A stretch of 64,000 nucleotides of DNA from positions 14,828,701-14,892,700 of the forward strand of contig OY540816.1 of NCBI GenBank assembly GCA_961205875.1, in the 5' to 3' direction. Positions 23,730-36,130 of this stretch are shown here, one piece after another (the stretch's first letter is position 1; each line of letters opens with the position of its first letter). Both the position numbers and the translations under genes were made by a program. The stretch comes from Sialis fuliginosa (lineage: Eukaryota; Arthropoda; Insecta; Megaloptera; Sialidae). The notes under the pieces are model-generated. The model saw only the letters and a list, made by a program, of their open reading frames with translations. It did not search any database and was not told the origin of the DNA.

Positions 23730-24068
23730 ATCTACACCAGTGCTTCTTAAAGTAGTTGGCCGCGGCCCCCTAGGGAGCCGTGGACTTCCCACAAGGGGGC
23801 CGCGAAGAGCTGCAAATATAACAAATAAATATATTATTGTTAAATACTATATATATTATGAATTGTTCATCATAGGCGAAGCGTCCATGGAAGCAGTGCT
23901 TCCCTTACTTTATGGGTAAATTAATACAAATCTGTGTTTTCAGTTAATAGATAATTTAAAAATATTATTCAGAATATTCATCTTTATGCGCAACTCAAAC
24001 ATTTTAACCAAAAATCAAAAATAGCATTTAATATTAATTTACACGCTCAATTATAAAACTATAATACC

Positions 24069-24815
24069 TCTACGTCTTATTTTCTTGTTTTTTAGTCGAT
24101 ATTTGTATGACGAGTTGAAGTTTACTGCAGGAAATTTCACTAAAAAATTTCGAATTTTTGATTTTGTTAAAAGTATGTTTATTGTATAGAAAATGATATG
24201 AAAAGTTGAAATTTTCAATCCGCAGGTCTGTATCTCAAACCGTTCTCGAGATATAGCCTCTCAAAGTTTCAGTTTTTTCAAAATTTTGAAGAAAAATGGC
24301 TCTAACTTTTGAATGCGTTGTCGGAATTGATTTTAGTTGACGGATTTGGAATCAGCGTGTAAAAATCTATATAATGACATGTATAATACCTTAAAACTCG
24401 AGAAAAAAAATTTCGCGAAAAATCGAAAAAATTCAAAGGGGTATACCTTAAAAAAATGTCGATTTTTGACCAAAATTTTTTTGTCGGATTTTAAAGTATT
24501 ATACATGTCATTATATAGATTCTGACACGCTGATTTCAAATCCGTCAACTAAAATCAAATCCGACCACCCGTTCAAAAGTTATAGCCTTTTTTCTCCAAA
24601 AATTTGAAAAAACTAAAACTTTGAGAGGCTATATCTCGAGAACGGTTTGAGATACAGACCTGCGGTTTGAAAATTTCAACTTTTCACGTCATTTTCTATA
24701 CAATAAACATACTTTTAATGAAATCAGAAATTCGAAATTTTTTAGTGATATTTCCTACAGTGAACTTCAATTCGTCATACAAATATCGACTAAAATACAA
24801 AAAATAAGACGTAGA
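24069..24815. repeat. 747-bp palindromic repeat
   Basis: The left arm (from tctacgtcttattttc) and right arm (ending gaaaataagacgtaga-like) are near-complements over about 365 bp each, meeting at ggtatacc near 24443. The arms share blocks such as ctcgagatatagcctctcaa. Because of the symmetry, both strands give nearly the same short open frame (24337-24525 plus, 24333-24548 minus), an artefact rather than genes. A truncated relative lies at 13584-13840. Confidence 0.85.
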
Positions 24816-25793
24816 ATCATTTAGTTACTATATAAATATATTAGAATTTATTTAAAAAGTGAAATCTTGAACTAAAGGTGTTTCATAACTAGTTTTTTTT
24901 GTTAATAGGAGGGGGAGGATTGACAAAATATATTTCCCTTATTAAAAATTTCTCGCCTCGCCACTGATGTACATACTTGCTTAAATTATGATTATATGAA
25001 ATTTTGTTAAAATGCTATAATGTTAAAATGATTATATTTTTACAACTGTTTTTTTTAAATCAAAAATTTTAAACTGTTGGCGAGAATCCTAAATACTTCC
25101 TTTATAGACCGAGCTCTGATAGCAAAAAATGGTACGTCATCGAACACCTCAAATTTAAAAAGTGAAAATGGTTGGAAATAATGTAAACAACATGTTAGAC
25201 CCGGCAGACTATTAAAAATATGTTAATTGCTATGCTTAATGAATTTTTGAAATGAGTTAAAAAAACAATGAATATACCTTACAAAACACCTGCATGAAAT
25301 TTACACAGTTTATAGTAAATAATGTGCAATTTTTGAAAAAAAAATGCTGCTTAGCAATTTTTGTTAATTACCTTGTCTGCCTTAAATTTTTATAAGTTAT
25401 AATTTTCAACAAAAGTACGTCACATAACACCTTTTTTTTATTTATAAAAAAATGAAGTTAGAGATCTCCCCTATCTGTTAAAACTTTGCTGACTGGAAAT
25501 TTTTGTTAATTACATTGTCTGCCTTAAATTTTTATAAGCTATAATTTTTAACAAAAGTACGTCACATAACACCTTTTTTTTCTTTTTTAAAAAATAAAGT
25601 TTGAGATCACCTCTATCTATTATAACTTGTCTGCCTAACAATTTTTATTAATTAATATCTGCAAACTTTTATTTTGCCTGCACTATTTTCATAGAATTTC
25701 GATAAATGGTAATATTCAAGAAATTTCCGAGCAAAGAAACATTTGGTCGTCTCAAACAATACACTGCAAGTCTTATCTCAAATCCCAATAGAT

Positions 25794-26165
25794 CAGCGGT
25801 TCCCAACTTTCATTTTATTTATTTGTAGAGATCAGTTATCAAGTGGTCGGTGTTTAATTAACTTTTCACACAGCTTATGTTTTTTGTTGGGTGGAGGGGG
25901 TGTGCCACTGTAGCTTTTTTCGCCATTATAAATTTTTTTTCGCGTACCCCTGAGAGTACGCGTACTCCAGGCAGGATATTCATCTATTAGGATTTTTGAA
26001 TTCACGACAATGATTTATTTAAATTTTAAATAAATAATTGTCCTGAATTAACAATCAAATCATTAAATTTTATAAAATTAATATTTCTATATATTATATA
26101 TTCATCGGGAGCCGGATGTAAATCTTTGAAGGGTCGGCGCGCAGGTCCTATTTTGGTGATCGCTG
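25794..26165. mobile_element. Possible hAT-type insertion inside the foldback-like element
   Basis: The left end cagcggttcccaacttt and the minus-strand right end cagcgatcaccaaaat form an imperfect inverted repeat. The flanking 8-mers differ, so support is partial. A hairpin (about 25997-26048, arms around aaattttaaa) lies inside. Confidence 0.4.
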
Positions 26166-26549
26166 GTCTAGGGTCTAGACTCTAGACTCTAGGGTAAACC
26201 CTATTTGTTTTATTTGAAATAATTATGAATGTTTATTATTATTTTTAACTATCCTGATACATTAATAAATAATACATATAATAAAAAATACTATAGTTCC
26301 AATAAATAATTGATTGAATCTAGCAAATTATTTATTTAAATCGTTGCAATGAAATATTTTATAAGCTCAATCAAATATCTGATAAATTCGATATAATTTA
26401 TTGATTTAAAAAAATAATAAAAAATAGAATATTATTTAAAAGACATAAATTATAGATAATAATATTCTCTGCAGCATGTCTCAAATTAATTTTTTTAAAC
26501 GTAATTACTAAACCGGAAACGGATGTTTACTCTTGTCATTTTTTTGGAA

Positions 26550-26720
26550 AGGTTGTTTTCAAAATAGGAGGTTTTCTTCCCAGACAAAATTTAATCTTAA
26601 ATATAAAATTTCACCCTTCGACGATTTGTCGTATTTGAGTTACTGCGCTTACAAACAGACAGACACACATACATCATAGCGAAAATAATCAGAATAGATT
26701 CAGGGAAGGTATATTCTTTT
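26550..26720 (+). repeat. Dispersed repeat fragment (partner at 39770-39870)
   Basis: Contains ttaaatataaaatttcaccc, a cagacagacac run and gaaaataatcagaat, repeated in the same order and strand at 39770-39870. It looks like a fragment of an interspersed element of unknown class. Confidence 0.55.
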
Positions 26721-28017
26721 TCTAAATTTCGATAACCCTTCACCAAAATTTCGATGTGACAATGGAGAGGAATTTATTTTTTTGGTCGTCACATCGAGGC
26801 CCATAACTTTTTTAATTTTTAATATTTTTCAATAAAAATTGGTATTCAATAAGTTGAATATATATTTAATAAGATGTCTACTACCTGATCGCAAAATAAT
26901 ATGGTATACCTATAAAAAATTCTCAAACATTGACAATTACATCACAGTGGCTTTCCCCCTTAAGACTGACCTGGTAAAAAATATTTTTTCGATAAAAAAA
27001 CTCTCTTAATATATAAAAGAGATGTAAAACCTCGATTTATAATTAAAAAAAAAAAAAAAAGTTGTCAACGGTTATATTACATTTTTTTTTAACAAAAAAA
27101 TGTGGTCGTAGCGCTTAAAAAATTAAGACTGACAAAGTAAAAAACGTTTTTTTGCTGGCAGCAAAATTTTAATGCAATAAGAAGTCTCAAAGTTAATGTT
27201 AGAAAAAAAATTAAGATGGTGTTTTTTCACGGCCTGCGTATAAACTATTTAAACGAAAAAAATCATTGGCACGGCGCTTAAAAATTAAGACTGCCATAGT
27301 AAAAAACATTTTTTCGATGGCACACAAATTTATAAGCATAGAGGAGGTCTCAAACTTTATTTAAAAAAAAAAAAAAAAAAGGTGTTATGTCACGTCAACG
27401 GTGGAGCCGGACATCCATCTCACGCATGGATGCTGCACATTCAAAATTAAGGCAGACAAGGTAATTAACGAAAATTTCCAGTCAGCAAAGTTTTAACAGA
27501 TAGGGGAGATCTCAAACTTCATTTTTTTATAAATAAAAAAAAGGTGTTATGTGACGTACTTTTGTTGAAAATTATAACTTATAAAAATTTAAGGCAGACA
27601 AGGTAATTAACAAAAATTGCTAAGCAGCATTTTTTTTTCAAAAATTGCACATTATTTACTATAAACTGTGTAAATTTCATGCAGGTGTTTTGTAAGGTAT
27701 ATTCATCGTTTTTTTAACTCATTTCAAAAATTCATTAAGCATAGCAATTAACATATTTTTAATAGTCTGCCGGGTCTAATATGTTGTTTACATGATTTCC
27801 AACCATTTTCACATTTTAAATTTGAGGTGTTCGATGACGTACCATTTTTTGCTATCAGAGCTCGGTCTATTACGGCTAGATAGCACTACAGTTGTACAGG
27901 AGTGAACATTAAACAAAGGGTTGGGTTCCAAAAAAAATGGGGGGGAGGGCGTGGGTTATCAATTTGAGTTGCAGGGGAACCGCGATATCAAAAAGTTTAA
28001 GAAGCACTGATCTACAC

Positions 28018-28647
28018 AATAAGACATATTATTATATTATAATGGATATACATACCTTATAACAGTGGCATCAAATACATTTTAAAAAATCTTCACTGGC
28101 TCCTTCACGAAGAGTTTCCGGACACATATTCATATGATTTTTGAAATATTTTTCTCGATCAACTGCTCAAGTTTGTTCCACCTGATATGACTCATTCTGT
28201 ATATGCATTTTATTCACTTTTAGAGTAAAAGGATTAAATTCTTGGCATCCCCATGCGGTACATCGATTCCACTTCCACCACACAAAAAAAGGAATTTTAA
28301 ACAAATTGTAATTATTTAAAGTCAGGCAACGATTTATAGTTCATTTACCCATTGATCGAATCATATCCGTAGATATTTCAAATGGTGAAACATGATTTTG
28401 TTATTTATGTTCTTAAATCGTATTCTCTCGTTTCTCTAATTGTAGTCCACGACCGTGATTCACTCATCGTGTATTTTCGTCTTATAACTATTGAAAGCTA
28501 CAGATTTATAAACTAAATAAGATTGAAGTAAAACATGCAAAACCATCATTCATGATAATATGTAAGTATGAACGTTTTTCGGAACAAACTATTCAAATCC
28601 CGGCCTATCCCACGTAATCCGGGAAGTTGGGTTACTTTTATTTAGAG
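28018..28647. other. Non-coding
   Basis: No gene or repeat pair seen. Confidence 0.5.
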
Positions 28648-29346
28648 CAGTGGTTCTTAACCTTTTCGAAGTCACGGAACACTTTTGATTGTGAAAAAAA
28701 AGTGCGGAATCATTTAGGTCTATAAAAAATATACATTCATAAAAGCCTAATCAACATAATTCGTAAAAAAGTAACTCTTGTAAAAATGTTAAATCAAAAT
28801 TAATGTGATACTCGAGCTTATCGCAGATTTTACATAGAAATGTTAGGCCTAATAAGTGATAATGCTACCCCCATTTCTTTATCAATATTCCCTAGTCTTT
28901 CACGGTTTTTAGTTTTAATGTTCGTAAATGTTGAAAAGCCCAATTTACACAAATATGATGTAGCCAAATTGTCTGGTTATATGGAAAGAATTGGGTTCCA
29001 AAATATTTCAACATCAGTTCAGAAAATTTCAATCGATCCGTCGACGAACTAACTGTTCTTCATGAAACGAAAATTCATAATTCGACACTGCAGCAAATGG
29101 CTTTCGAATCCAATCGTAATTTTCTGTATTTAGTGAAGGAAAATAATATACAATATTTTCTTTTAATATAATGATCTAATCATTTATTGTTCTGTGAAAC
29201 AACTGAAATACGATAAACACAGCTCCTTTAATGAATTGTAAGTGGTAGAGATAAAAATCGGACTCGGTAGCGCTGCTTGTGAATAGTTTTTATTATTTCG
29301 TGGAGCACTTGTAACATGTTTGCGGAACACCTGTTAAGAACCACTG
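28648..29346. mobile_element. hAT-type non-autonomous element (699 bp)
   Basis: Ends cagtggttcttaacc and the complement gttaagaaccactg, with a perfect 8-bp duplication ATTTAGAG (28640-28647 and 29347-29354). The inner frame at 28840-29052 (70 codons) is not recognised as a transposase domain. It is mobilisable only by a hAT enzyme supplied from elsewhere. Confidence 0.88.
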
Positions 29347-29431
29347 ATTTAGAGCTATATTCACTTAAAAAAATTTATCTACTATACTATTCTATACAAT
29401 TATATACTTGATAAATAAAAACAAATAAATT

Positions 29432-29527
29432 GTTTAAACGTCAAATTTATTAGAGCAATAAGTATTCGCGCAAGCTTTCGATTCACAGAATCATCGTCAG
29501 GCTATTAATAAATTTGACGTTTAAAAA
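29432..29527. repeat. Short inverted repeat (~95 bp)
   Basis: aacgtcaaatttatta and its complement taataaatttgacgtt bracket a less AT-rich core (attcgcgcaagctttcgatt). It could be a very small MITE or hairpin; no target duplication is clear. Confidence 0.5.
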
Positions 29528-32330
29528 ATTAATTTGTTTTTGTTTAATATATTTAACGTCACTATATTATATTTACAATACTTGTACACCTCAATTTACA
29601 AAAATTGTCAAATTAAGTGAGAAATATATAAACAAGGGATATAATTAATACATTTTCATATAATGCAATGAAAAATATAATATATATGCGTACTTTTTAT
29701 TATATATATTTGTTGCTTAATTCATTGTTCAATTGTGTGTATTTTTCAATGATATAGGAATTTCCAGAGTATATTGTAAAGTATAAATTAACGTTTCCGT
29801 TTATAACAATAGGCTGTAACCTGTAACTGATTTTAGTTCTATTGTAAGTTTATATAATTGTTGTTATATTCATTTATTATTATTATAACTATTCACATTA
29901 TTTTTTTCGTGCAATAAATAAGTAATAAGATTTTTTTATATGCCATTTAAAAGAATTGTTACCCAATTTTACAAAAATTACATACGTTTATGGGTATTAT
30001 AATACGAGTAATTATATATTATATACATATGAATTTTGAACATTTCATACCCGTATATTGTTTTCCATTTTACTACGTTTAATAAGGATAGATTTTTATT
30101 TACAGCAGAAAATACGTGATGCCAAGTCTTAAGATTTAAATAATATATTTATAATATATTTTTATTTAAACATTTATATATATGAAAATAAATGGGCCAG
30201 TCCCTAAAGAAAATTAAACACTACTGTCAACAGAAGCTGTTCAATTACATAGAAATTCGATCTTTCTTGAAAAATATTCGGATATTATTAAAAAAATCAT
30301 CGATGAAAATGATATGAAATAACTGACTGTAAAATGTAAACGATGAGACAATTTTTCATCAAAATATTTCATTAAATCAGCGATGAATTTTATTGAATGA
30401 AAATTGCAAAGGACAAATGACAAAAAAATGGAAAGCAATTTCCGTGGAAATGATACATATTTTATTGTGGAAGTGCTCGTGGAAAAATCACTGTACGCAT
30501 TTTGCCTACTCGAGTTTGCGGTAATGCAATAAAATATTGATATATATTTCAACTTATGCAAATTTTATTAACTCTCATTATACACGTGAAAATTGAAAGT
30601 GTGGGGTGTATAATATTCATATATCAAATTCAAGTATGTCTGCATTTTGAATTTTGAAGAACTGTTGTTTTATTCAAATTGTATTGCTTAATACATTCAA
30701 TTTAATTATATTGTTTATATCTTTTTATTATTTTACTGCCCACGAAATGACTAACTGTTATTTTTTTATTATGTTATTTTATTAATAATAAAATTTAAGT
30801 ATGCATTCATGAGAAGTAATATGAATCATTTAATACCGTACAAGTACTTAACTGCATAGTGAGAATTATTAATTAAAACCTGGATTTGGAGCCCATTAAT
30901 TATACGTAAGGATAATTTTTGAAATTTTTGATCCCCCTTCCTCTTGTAAAAATTCGTACGTATTAACAGGCTCCTCTCTATTTCGTTACGTAAGGGTTTT
31001 AATTTTTTTATGTATAAGTGCCTTTAGAAAATTAACATATATACGCTATAAATAATTCGGGCAAGACAAACAAGGGTGTATGCCATAAGTGTTCCGAAGT
31101 ACGTACTACGTGGACTGTTTGGAGCCACAACTGCATTTTTGAGTTAGAAAATAATATAAAAATAGGGTCATTAGAAAAAACTCCTTACGTAAATATTGCT
31201 TTAAAACCCCCCTTCCTCCCCCATGTAAGGATTTGTAAGATTTTACTGAACTCTGTCCTCCCTCTCAATTAATGGACGCTCTCAAAATGTAACAATATTT
31301 TCGATTAATTTTATTTCTTTTTTTTATTTCCTATAAGTTTTATTACATATAATTATTGATATTCGATTTAAAGAATTTTTATCATATTTCGGGTACATGT
31401 GTGCTGCAGATGTATACAGAAGAAAATTTTTATTTTACAGGAAAATGTAAATGTTATACCTATAGAAGATGTACTTATATTTTTATACTTCATAAAAACT
31501 AACTGCCCGCCATAAGAATACGAAATACTTTCTTATAAGAAACGAAAAATGTCATATCTAAAACCCTCTTCAGGAATCGTAAAATGCGATATCATAAAAT
31601 ACAATACCGTAACTGTGATGAACACTCTGTATGTGTATATACAGGATGATTTATATTGTTTTAGTTTCATTTCACATAAAAGCTTAATATGACTTGTTTT
31701 ATGATTCAACTTGCTTTATAATTTTTAAGCACGTTGTAAATTTATGTACCCTTTATTTTTTAACGTTTTGATGGGCATTATAGTGGATATTTTCATAATA
31801 AAACTCGTTAACATAAAAGTTATATAGTTCTTATGAGGGCTAGGAAGGTGTCAAAATAAATAAAAATTTTGTTTGTCACTATTTTATTAATTATTTTCTG
31901 CTTTGTATTTCTCAAGTTCAACTGGCAATCCACGTATAAAGTTAACTATGACCTTTTTTTTTGTAAGTTTCATTATAAAATGTGAAGCATATTTATTTAT
32001 ATCTGTGACAGTCAAGTGACAATTTTGTTTGTTGAAATTTAATATTACTTATTTAATTCTGAAAAATTATAACTGTTGAAGTAACGTATTATGATAAATG
32101 AATTATTTATTATTTATGGAATACTGTTTTCAGTTTTTGTATTTATTTATTCTTTTGTAACGGATCGATTTAAGAGAATATAATTATTAAGTGAGGTTAT
32201 GTCATTTATTTATTGTTTTCAAATTAATTGACAAAATTGACATAAATTGCATTTTATGGCCAAGCCATGCTATTTAAATATTATTATCAAATAGTTAATT
32301 TTTAGTAATTATTGTGTTCATTTTACGCCG
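29528..32330. other. Non-coding, AT-rich; pyrimidine-rich repeat units
   Basis: No gene. The segment around 31195-31280 (cccttcctcccccatgtaag and following) resembles 52600-52690, and 30935-31000 is a diverged version, so one interspersed family contributes. The 30241-30561 minus frame has AT-driven composition. Confidence 0.5.
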
Positions 32331-32880
32331 ATTTTTTTTTACGCCGGTGTCTCTCGGAACGGAACCCCGGCGTAAAACGACGTTTACCTGTACTTGTATG
32401 ATAGCCCTGAACAACTGAAGTGGGGAGTAAGATCATGTTAACACGCATATTTTAACATGTGCCTAACCGATATTTATTTTCGGTTCGGTTCCGGTTTCGT
32501 TCCGGTAAAAAATAACGGTTTCTCCGATTTTCGGTTCAGTTCCGGTTCGAAGCCTTGAACGAAACTGAGAAAAGTCTCGTCTCGACATTATAATAAATGA
32601 AACATCATTTTTAGTAATATAGTGTTGAAAAGGTTAAACTCGTAACACGTTCTAAATGTAACGTTATTTCCTAGCACAGTTAAGAACGAAGACATAGTTG
32701 AACAACGGTAAGGCATAAAGAGTTAAGCTATCTTGTCTTGTCTCGATGATGTATTGGATTACAACAAGGACACAGTAGAGGAGTGGAACAAGAGTATAGC
32801 GCTTATGAATAAAGGAGTTATATTTCAGTGGAGTTACAACACAAGGGCTAAAACTTAAACACAAGACTCGCGAAGAGAAG
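32331..32880. repeat. GGTTCGGTTCCGG-rich stretch
   Basis: Clusters of ggttcggttccggt between 32480 and 32560, followed by gtctcgtctcg, resemble the GGTTC element in the MED20 intron. A gcc-ggtg / cggcgt pair at 32340-32375 makes a small hairpin. No gene. Confidence 0.45.
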
Positions 32881-33785
32881 ATAAATTAACGCGCGGTTTA
32901 TATGCAGCGGCGTTTCACCGACTAAAGATACAGTTTTACTTCATTGTAGCATGGGTTATTAACATCGTCAGATTGTGAAACGGAAATTAATATCAGACGA
33001 AATTATTTTATGGCCTGTAACAAAACGCATACGTGGGTGAGAGGAGGTGGGTGGGGGATGCTGGAACATCTCTAGCCGGGATTATTATTCAGCAAATGAA
33101 ATGTACTTTATGACAAGGTGTATATATGTATATTACATTTCATCTTCTTTTTAATTGAGATTCGTAAGTCGAGAGGAAATGGTTTTCTTGTAAATGTGTT
33201 AGTGAAATTAATATAGTGAATCGTCTAAAAGTTGAACTGTGCATGGTTATGAAAATTTTGTGAGAATTTATAATATTTTATATAAAAGCTAGCGTAAAAA
33301 ATATTTAACATTTCAAAAAATACTCACCGGTAATTGGTAACATTGGGCACCAAAAAATACTTTTGAGACCGAGATCTGAATAGATAGGGTTTTTGCGTGC
33401 TGAAATTGAATCCGTTCCCTAAATTGTTCAATTAGCTCAGGTTCTCGAAATATCTAAAATTTAAATTTTAGTCATATTTAGTAATAAATTACCAACGAGG
33501 TAATTATTTTGTAAAATTTTCATTCATTGTAACAAATTCGATTTTTTCGCCGTTTATTTTAAAATTTTGTAATATTTGTAGGTATGTAGTTTATAATCCA
33601 TTGCTAACAAGGGGACATTACATCTAAGGAAGTTGGGATTTCAGCCAGCTTTGGAGAGGTGAATCTAGATCAAAAATAAAGAGACACGTGTTCGAGAACT
33701 CATCCTGGTAGCCCTTATTAATAAAGATATTAAAATTTGAAAATTGGTATATTTCCGTAAGCTTTTATGTACACTTGCGTTAACA
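32881..33785. other. Non-coding
   Basis: Includes a short G-rich stretch near 33040-33060. Nothing recognisable. Confidence 0.45.
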
Positions 33786-33870
33786 ATCCTTCAATGGCCG
33801 CAAATGTAGAGCGCCGGCTTATGATCCAAGGAACTCAGGTTCGAATTTGTACCCGAACAAAATAATAATG
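33786..33870 (+). repeat. tRNA-like segment, possible SINE head or tRNA pseudogene
   Basis: tggccgcaaatgtagagcgc resembles an A box and ggttcgaatttgtacc a B box of RNA polymerase III promoters, about 30 bases apart, with an anticodon-like loop (cttatga) between. Anticodon-stem pairing is poor and the acceptor stem is not evident, so it is not a working tRNA. A tRNA-derived SINE is possible but no second copy was found. Confidence 0.35.
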
Positions 33871-34052
33871 AAATATTTTGATTTAATTGTTAGCATGTCT
33901 TGTGTCAAAAATCATTTATTTGTTGAACAAAATATTTGAAAGAGACCTGATCATAGTGACCTAAATTAATAAAATACCGAAACCGTAAATTATAGAATTC
34001 TGTATTCCATGGCAAGGTACTATATTTTTATATACCAAAATGACAGTTATAT

Positions 34053-34239
34053 GCTGTGACATCACGTAAACAAAACATGACTTGATAAATATTTTTTTAG
34101 TCTTTTGATGTTAAATCTTAGATTTTCATAAAATATTAATAGCCACGATACTGCACAGAAAAATTATCTATCTATCAGTAAAAACCGCATGGATATCAGT
34201 TCAGTAATCCCCGTGTCTATAAACCTCATACAAACGAAC
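34053..34239 (-). repeat. Dispersed repeat, copy 2 (partner at 1208-1367)
   Basis: Reverse-oriented match to 1208-1367, ending tcatacaaacgaaca. Same element class, unknown. Confidence 0.6.
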
Positions 34240-35630
34240 ATTCATTTTTATTTTATATATATTTATAGAGATTGATAATATAATAATTGATATAATAATA
34301 AATGATTGTTCTATTATGTGGTTATTGATAATAATAATTTATTCTAATCTTAATTATTGATTATGGGTTTTCATAATAGATATTTAATTGTAATAGAGAT
34401 ATACATAATCCATTTTGTGTTTTTATGTCAAAGCAGTATATTTCTCTTTACAACATTTCCATTTAAAATACATAAAAGTAAATTAACTTTAAACTGGTAA
34501 GGAGAGAGATATGTATAGTATGAAATAGATGTATGTGTGTATATAAAACCAACATAGAGCTATGAAAAATAACGAAAATAAAAAGAAACGCGGGCACATC
34601 ATATCTCCTTATTTTTTACAGTCTTCCTTTTTGAGACGACGTAAAATATACGGCCTACAAAAAGTCTGTAGTTTTTTCTGTGTTCACTAAATTATATTCA
34701 TTTGCACCTGACACTTTTGGTGTGGAGGAATGAAATTATTTTATGAAAAATTTGTCGTAATAGAATATAATAATATCCAGTGGCGTGTTAGTTTTAATAT
34801 CGTTTTTACTAAATATTTTATAAAAATACCTTAATATCACATTTTACAAAATAAAACTAAAAGTTAATTTATAATAAGACATTTAGATGAATGAGTATTT
34901 AATGTTGAAATTAGGGTAGAGTTCTCTTTCCAGAAACTGCACCAAAAATTAAAAAAAATATTTGGCTTGTAACGTTTGCTATTAAAACATTTACAATTAT
35001 AAATATACCTATTCATTTTGTAAATTTTCTAAGCAAATTTTAATTAATAGCATTATAAATATTCAAAAACATACACTGTATTTTTCTATACTCAAGTTTA
35101 ATACATTATACGTGTAAATACATACATTATAATATAAAGATCATGCTTGGAATATAATTATTAGATTATGGTACTTAATATTGAAAAGTTTTAAATCCTC
35201 TGTTCTAGAAGATTTTATGTCTAAATCACTTTGTGTAAATTTCCCCTGTAACGTAAGAAAGTAAAATATAGTAATTTGTCGCATAATTTAATGAAGGTAT
35301 ACACATTTGTATATTTATATAAAATGTTAAATTACCATAAAGTTCGTTTGTGGCCTTGAACTCAAGATTTCGTCGGGGTGTAAAAAGAGATAAATAATTA
35401 AATAGGTATAAAAGACGCGATATGATGATTTTATAAGTGGGATAAGGATGTAGAGAAGTGTTGGAGTTATTTAAATACGGATTCTTTTATGGTTTTCAAA
35501 GCCTCTTATATGAATGTTTAATGGTATTTTGAAGACTTTTTCATGAGGTTATACAGCGAATCTTAAAATTAGAATTTTCTTATAAATAATATAAATCGCT
35601 TTTTTGTTTTCTTCTTATTTTTATATACTT
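34240..35630. other. Non-coding, very AT-rich
   Basis: No gene or paired repeat seen. Confidence 0.5.
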
Positions 35631-36130
35631 ATTAGATGTGCCCGCGTGGCTTCGCAGGACTTTTGAAAAATATTAGAGGGGTACCGGAATTCCGGCCGGA
35701 ACTCACGATGTAGATTTAATGTGAATATTTTAACGTCACTACTATTATATTATTATTATTTTTATATTATATTATTATTGACACTGTAAATGTATTATAA
35801 TTACATTCGATCGAAAAGAACGTATGTTATACAAATAATTTAACGAAATTATAGCTATATTATAACAGAATATGTAAAAAACACAATTTTTATAATTTAA
35901 TATATTTTCTTAAAGAAATACCATATAGAACAATATTAATTTAAGATAATAATCTATGTATTGATATTTAAAATATAATAGTAGTGACGTTAGACGCGAT
36001 TCCGGCCGGAATTCTGGTACACCTCTAAAAATATAATTGAATTAAGTATAAACACGATTAGTGATTGATTGTAATAATAACTAAACAACACCTAAAGTAG
36101 GTACCTAAAACGAATGAGAACAAAAAGTAC
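35631..36130 (-). mobile_element. Helitron-like repeat copy, interrupted
   Basis: tgcccgcgtggcttcgcagg at its left edge is a minus-strand hairpin-type end like those of insect Helitrons. After the inserted element at 35676-36025, the sequence aaacacgattagt and the following stretch match 49672-49700, a second copy whose edge also has a gtgcccgcagcttcg block. The class is inferred from the terminal hairpin. Confidence 0.45.
35676..36025. mobile_element. TIR element (350 bp)
   Basis: Ends gaggggtaccggaattccgg and the imperfect complement at 36005-36025, with inner inverted block cgtcactactattata, flanked by TA (35674-35675 and 36026-36027). The gaattccggccgga block is shared by both arms. Non-coding, inserted in the Helitron-like repeat. 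Confidence 0.8.

Larger units (their letters stand above)
25105..27869. mobile_element. Foldback-like element with ~0.5-kb inverted arms (2765 bp)
   Basis: Outer ends tagaccgagctctgatagca and its complement, flanked by TTA (25102-25104 and 27870-27872) or, read alternatively, by TA. The arms (about 25105-25630 and 27330-27869) are inverted copies made of degenerate units of roughly 150 bp, each with a ttgtctgcctta block and a tacgtcacataacacct block; more units extend inward on the right to about 26940. No transposase is visible. Foldback or other subterminal-repeat DNA transposon is inferred from architecture. Confidence 0.8.
23738..28009. mobile_element. hAT-type element with nested insertions (4272 bp)
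   Basis: Ends cagtgcttcttaaa and tttaagaagcactg are perfect 14-bp inverted repeats, and the 8-mer ATCTACAC flanks both (23730-23737 and 28010-28017), the 8-bp duplication expected of hAT transposition. GC-rich subterminal DNA (gccgcggccccctagggagc) follows the left end. No transposase is seen. Most of the length is later cargo: a palindrome (24069-24815) and a foldback-like element (25105-27869). Confidence 0.85.

Noticed and set aside
24333-24548. Paired, near-identical short frames on opposite strands
   Set aside because: A direct consequence of the palindrome; no family resemblance.
30241-30561. 106-codon minus-strand frame
   Set aside because: AT-driven composition (Phe, Ser, Ile-rich) and no family match.
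33786-33870. Functional tRNA gene
   Set aside because: The anticodon stem does not pair well and no acceptor stem is visible.
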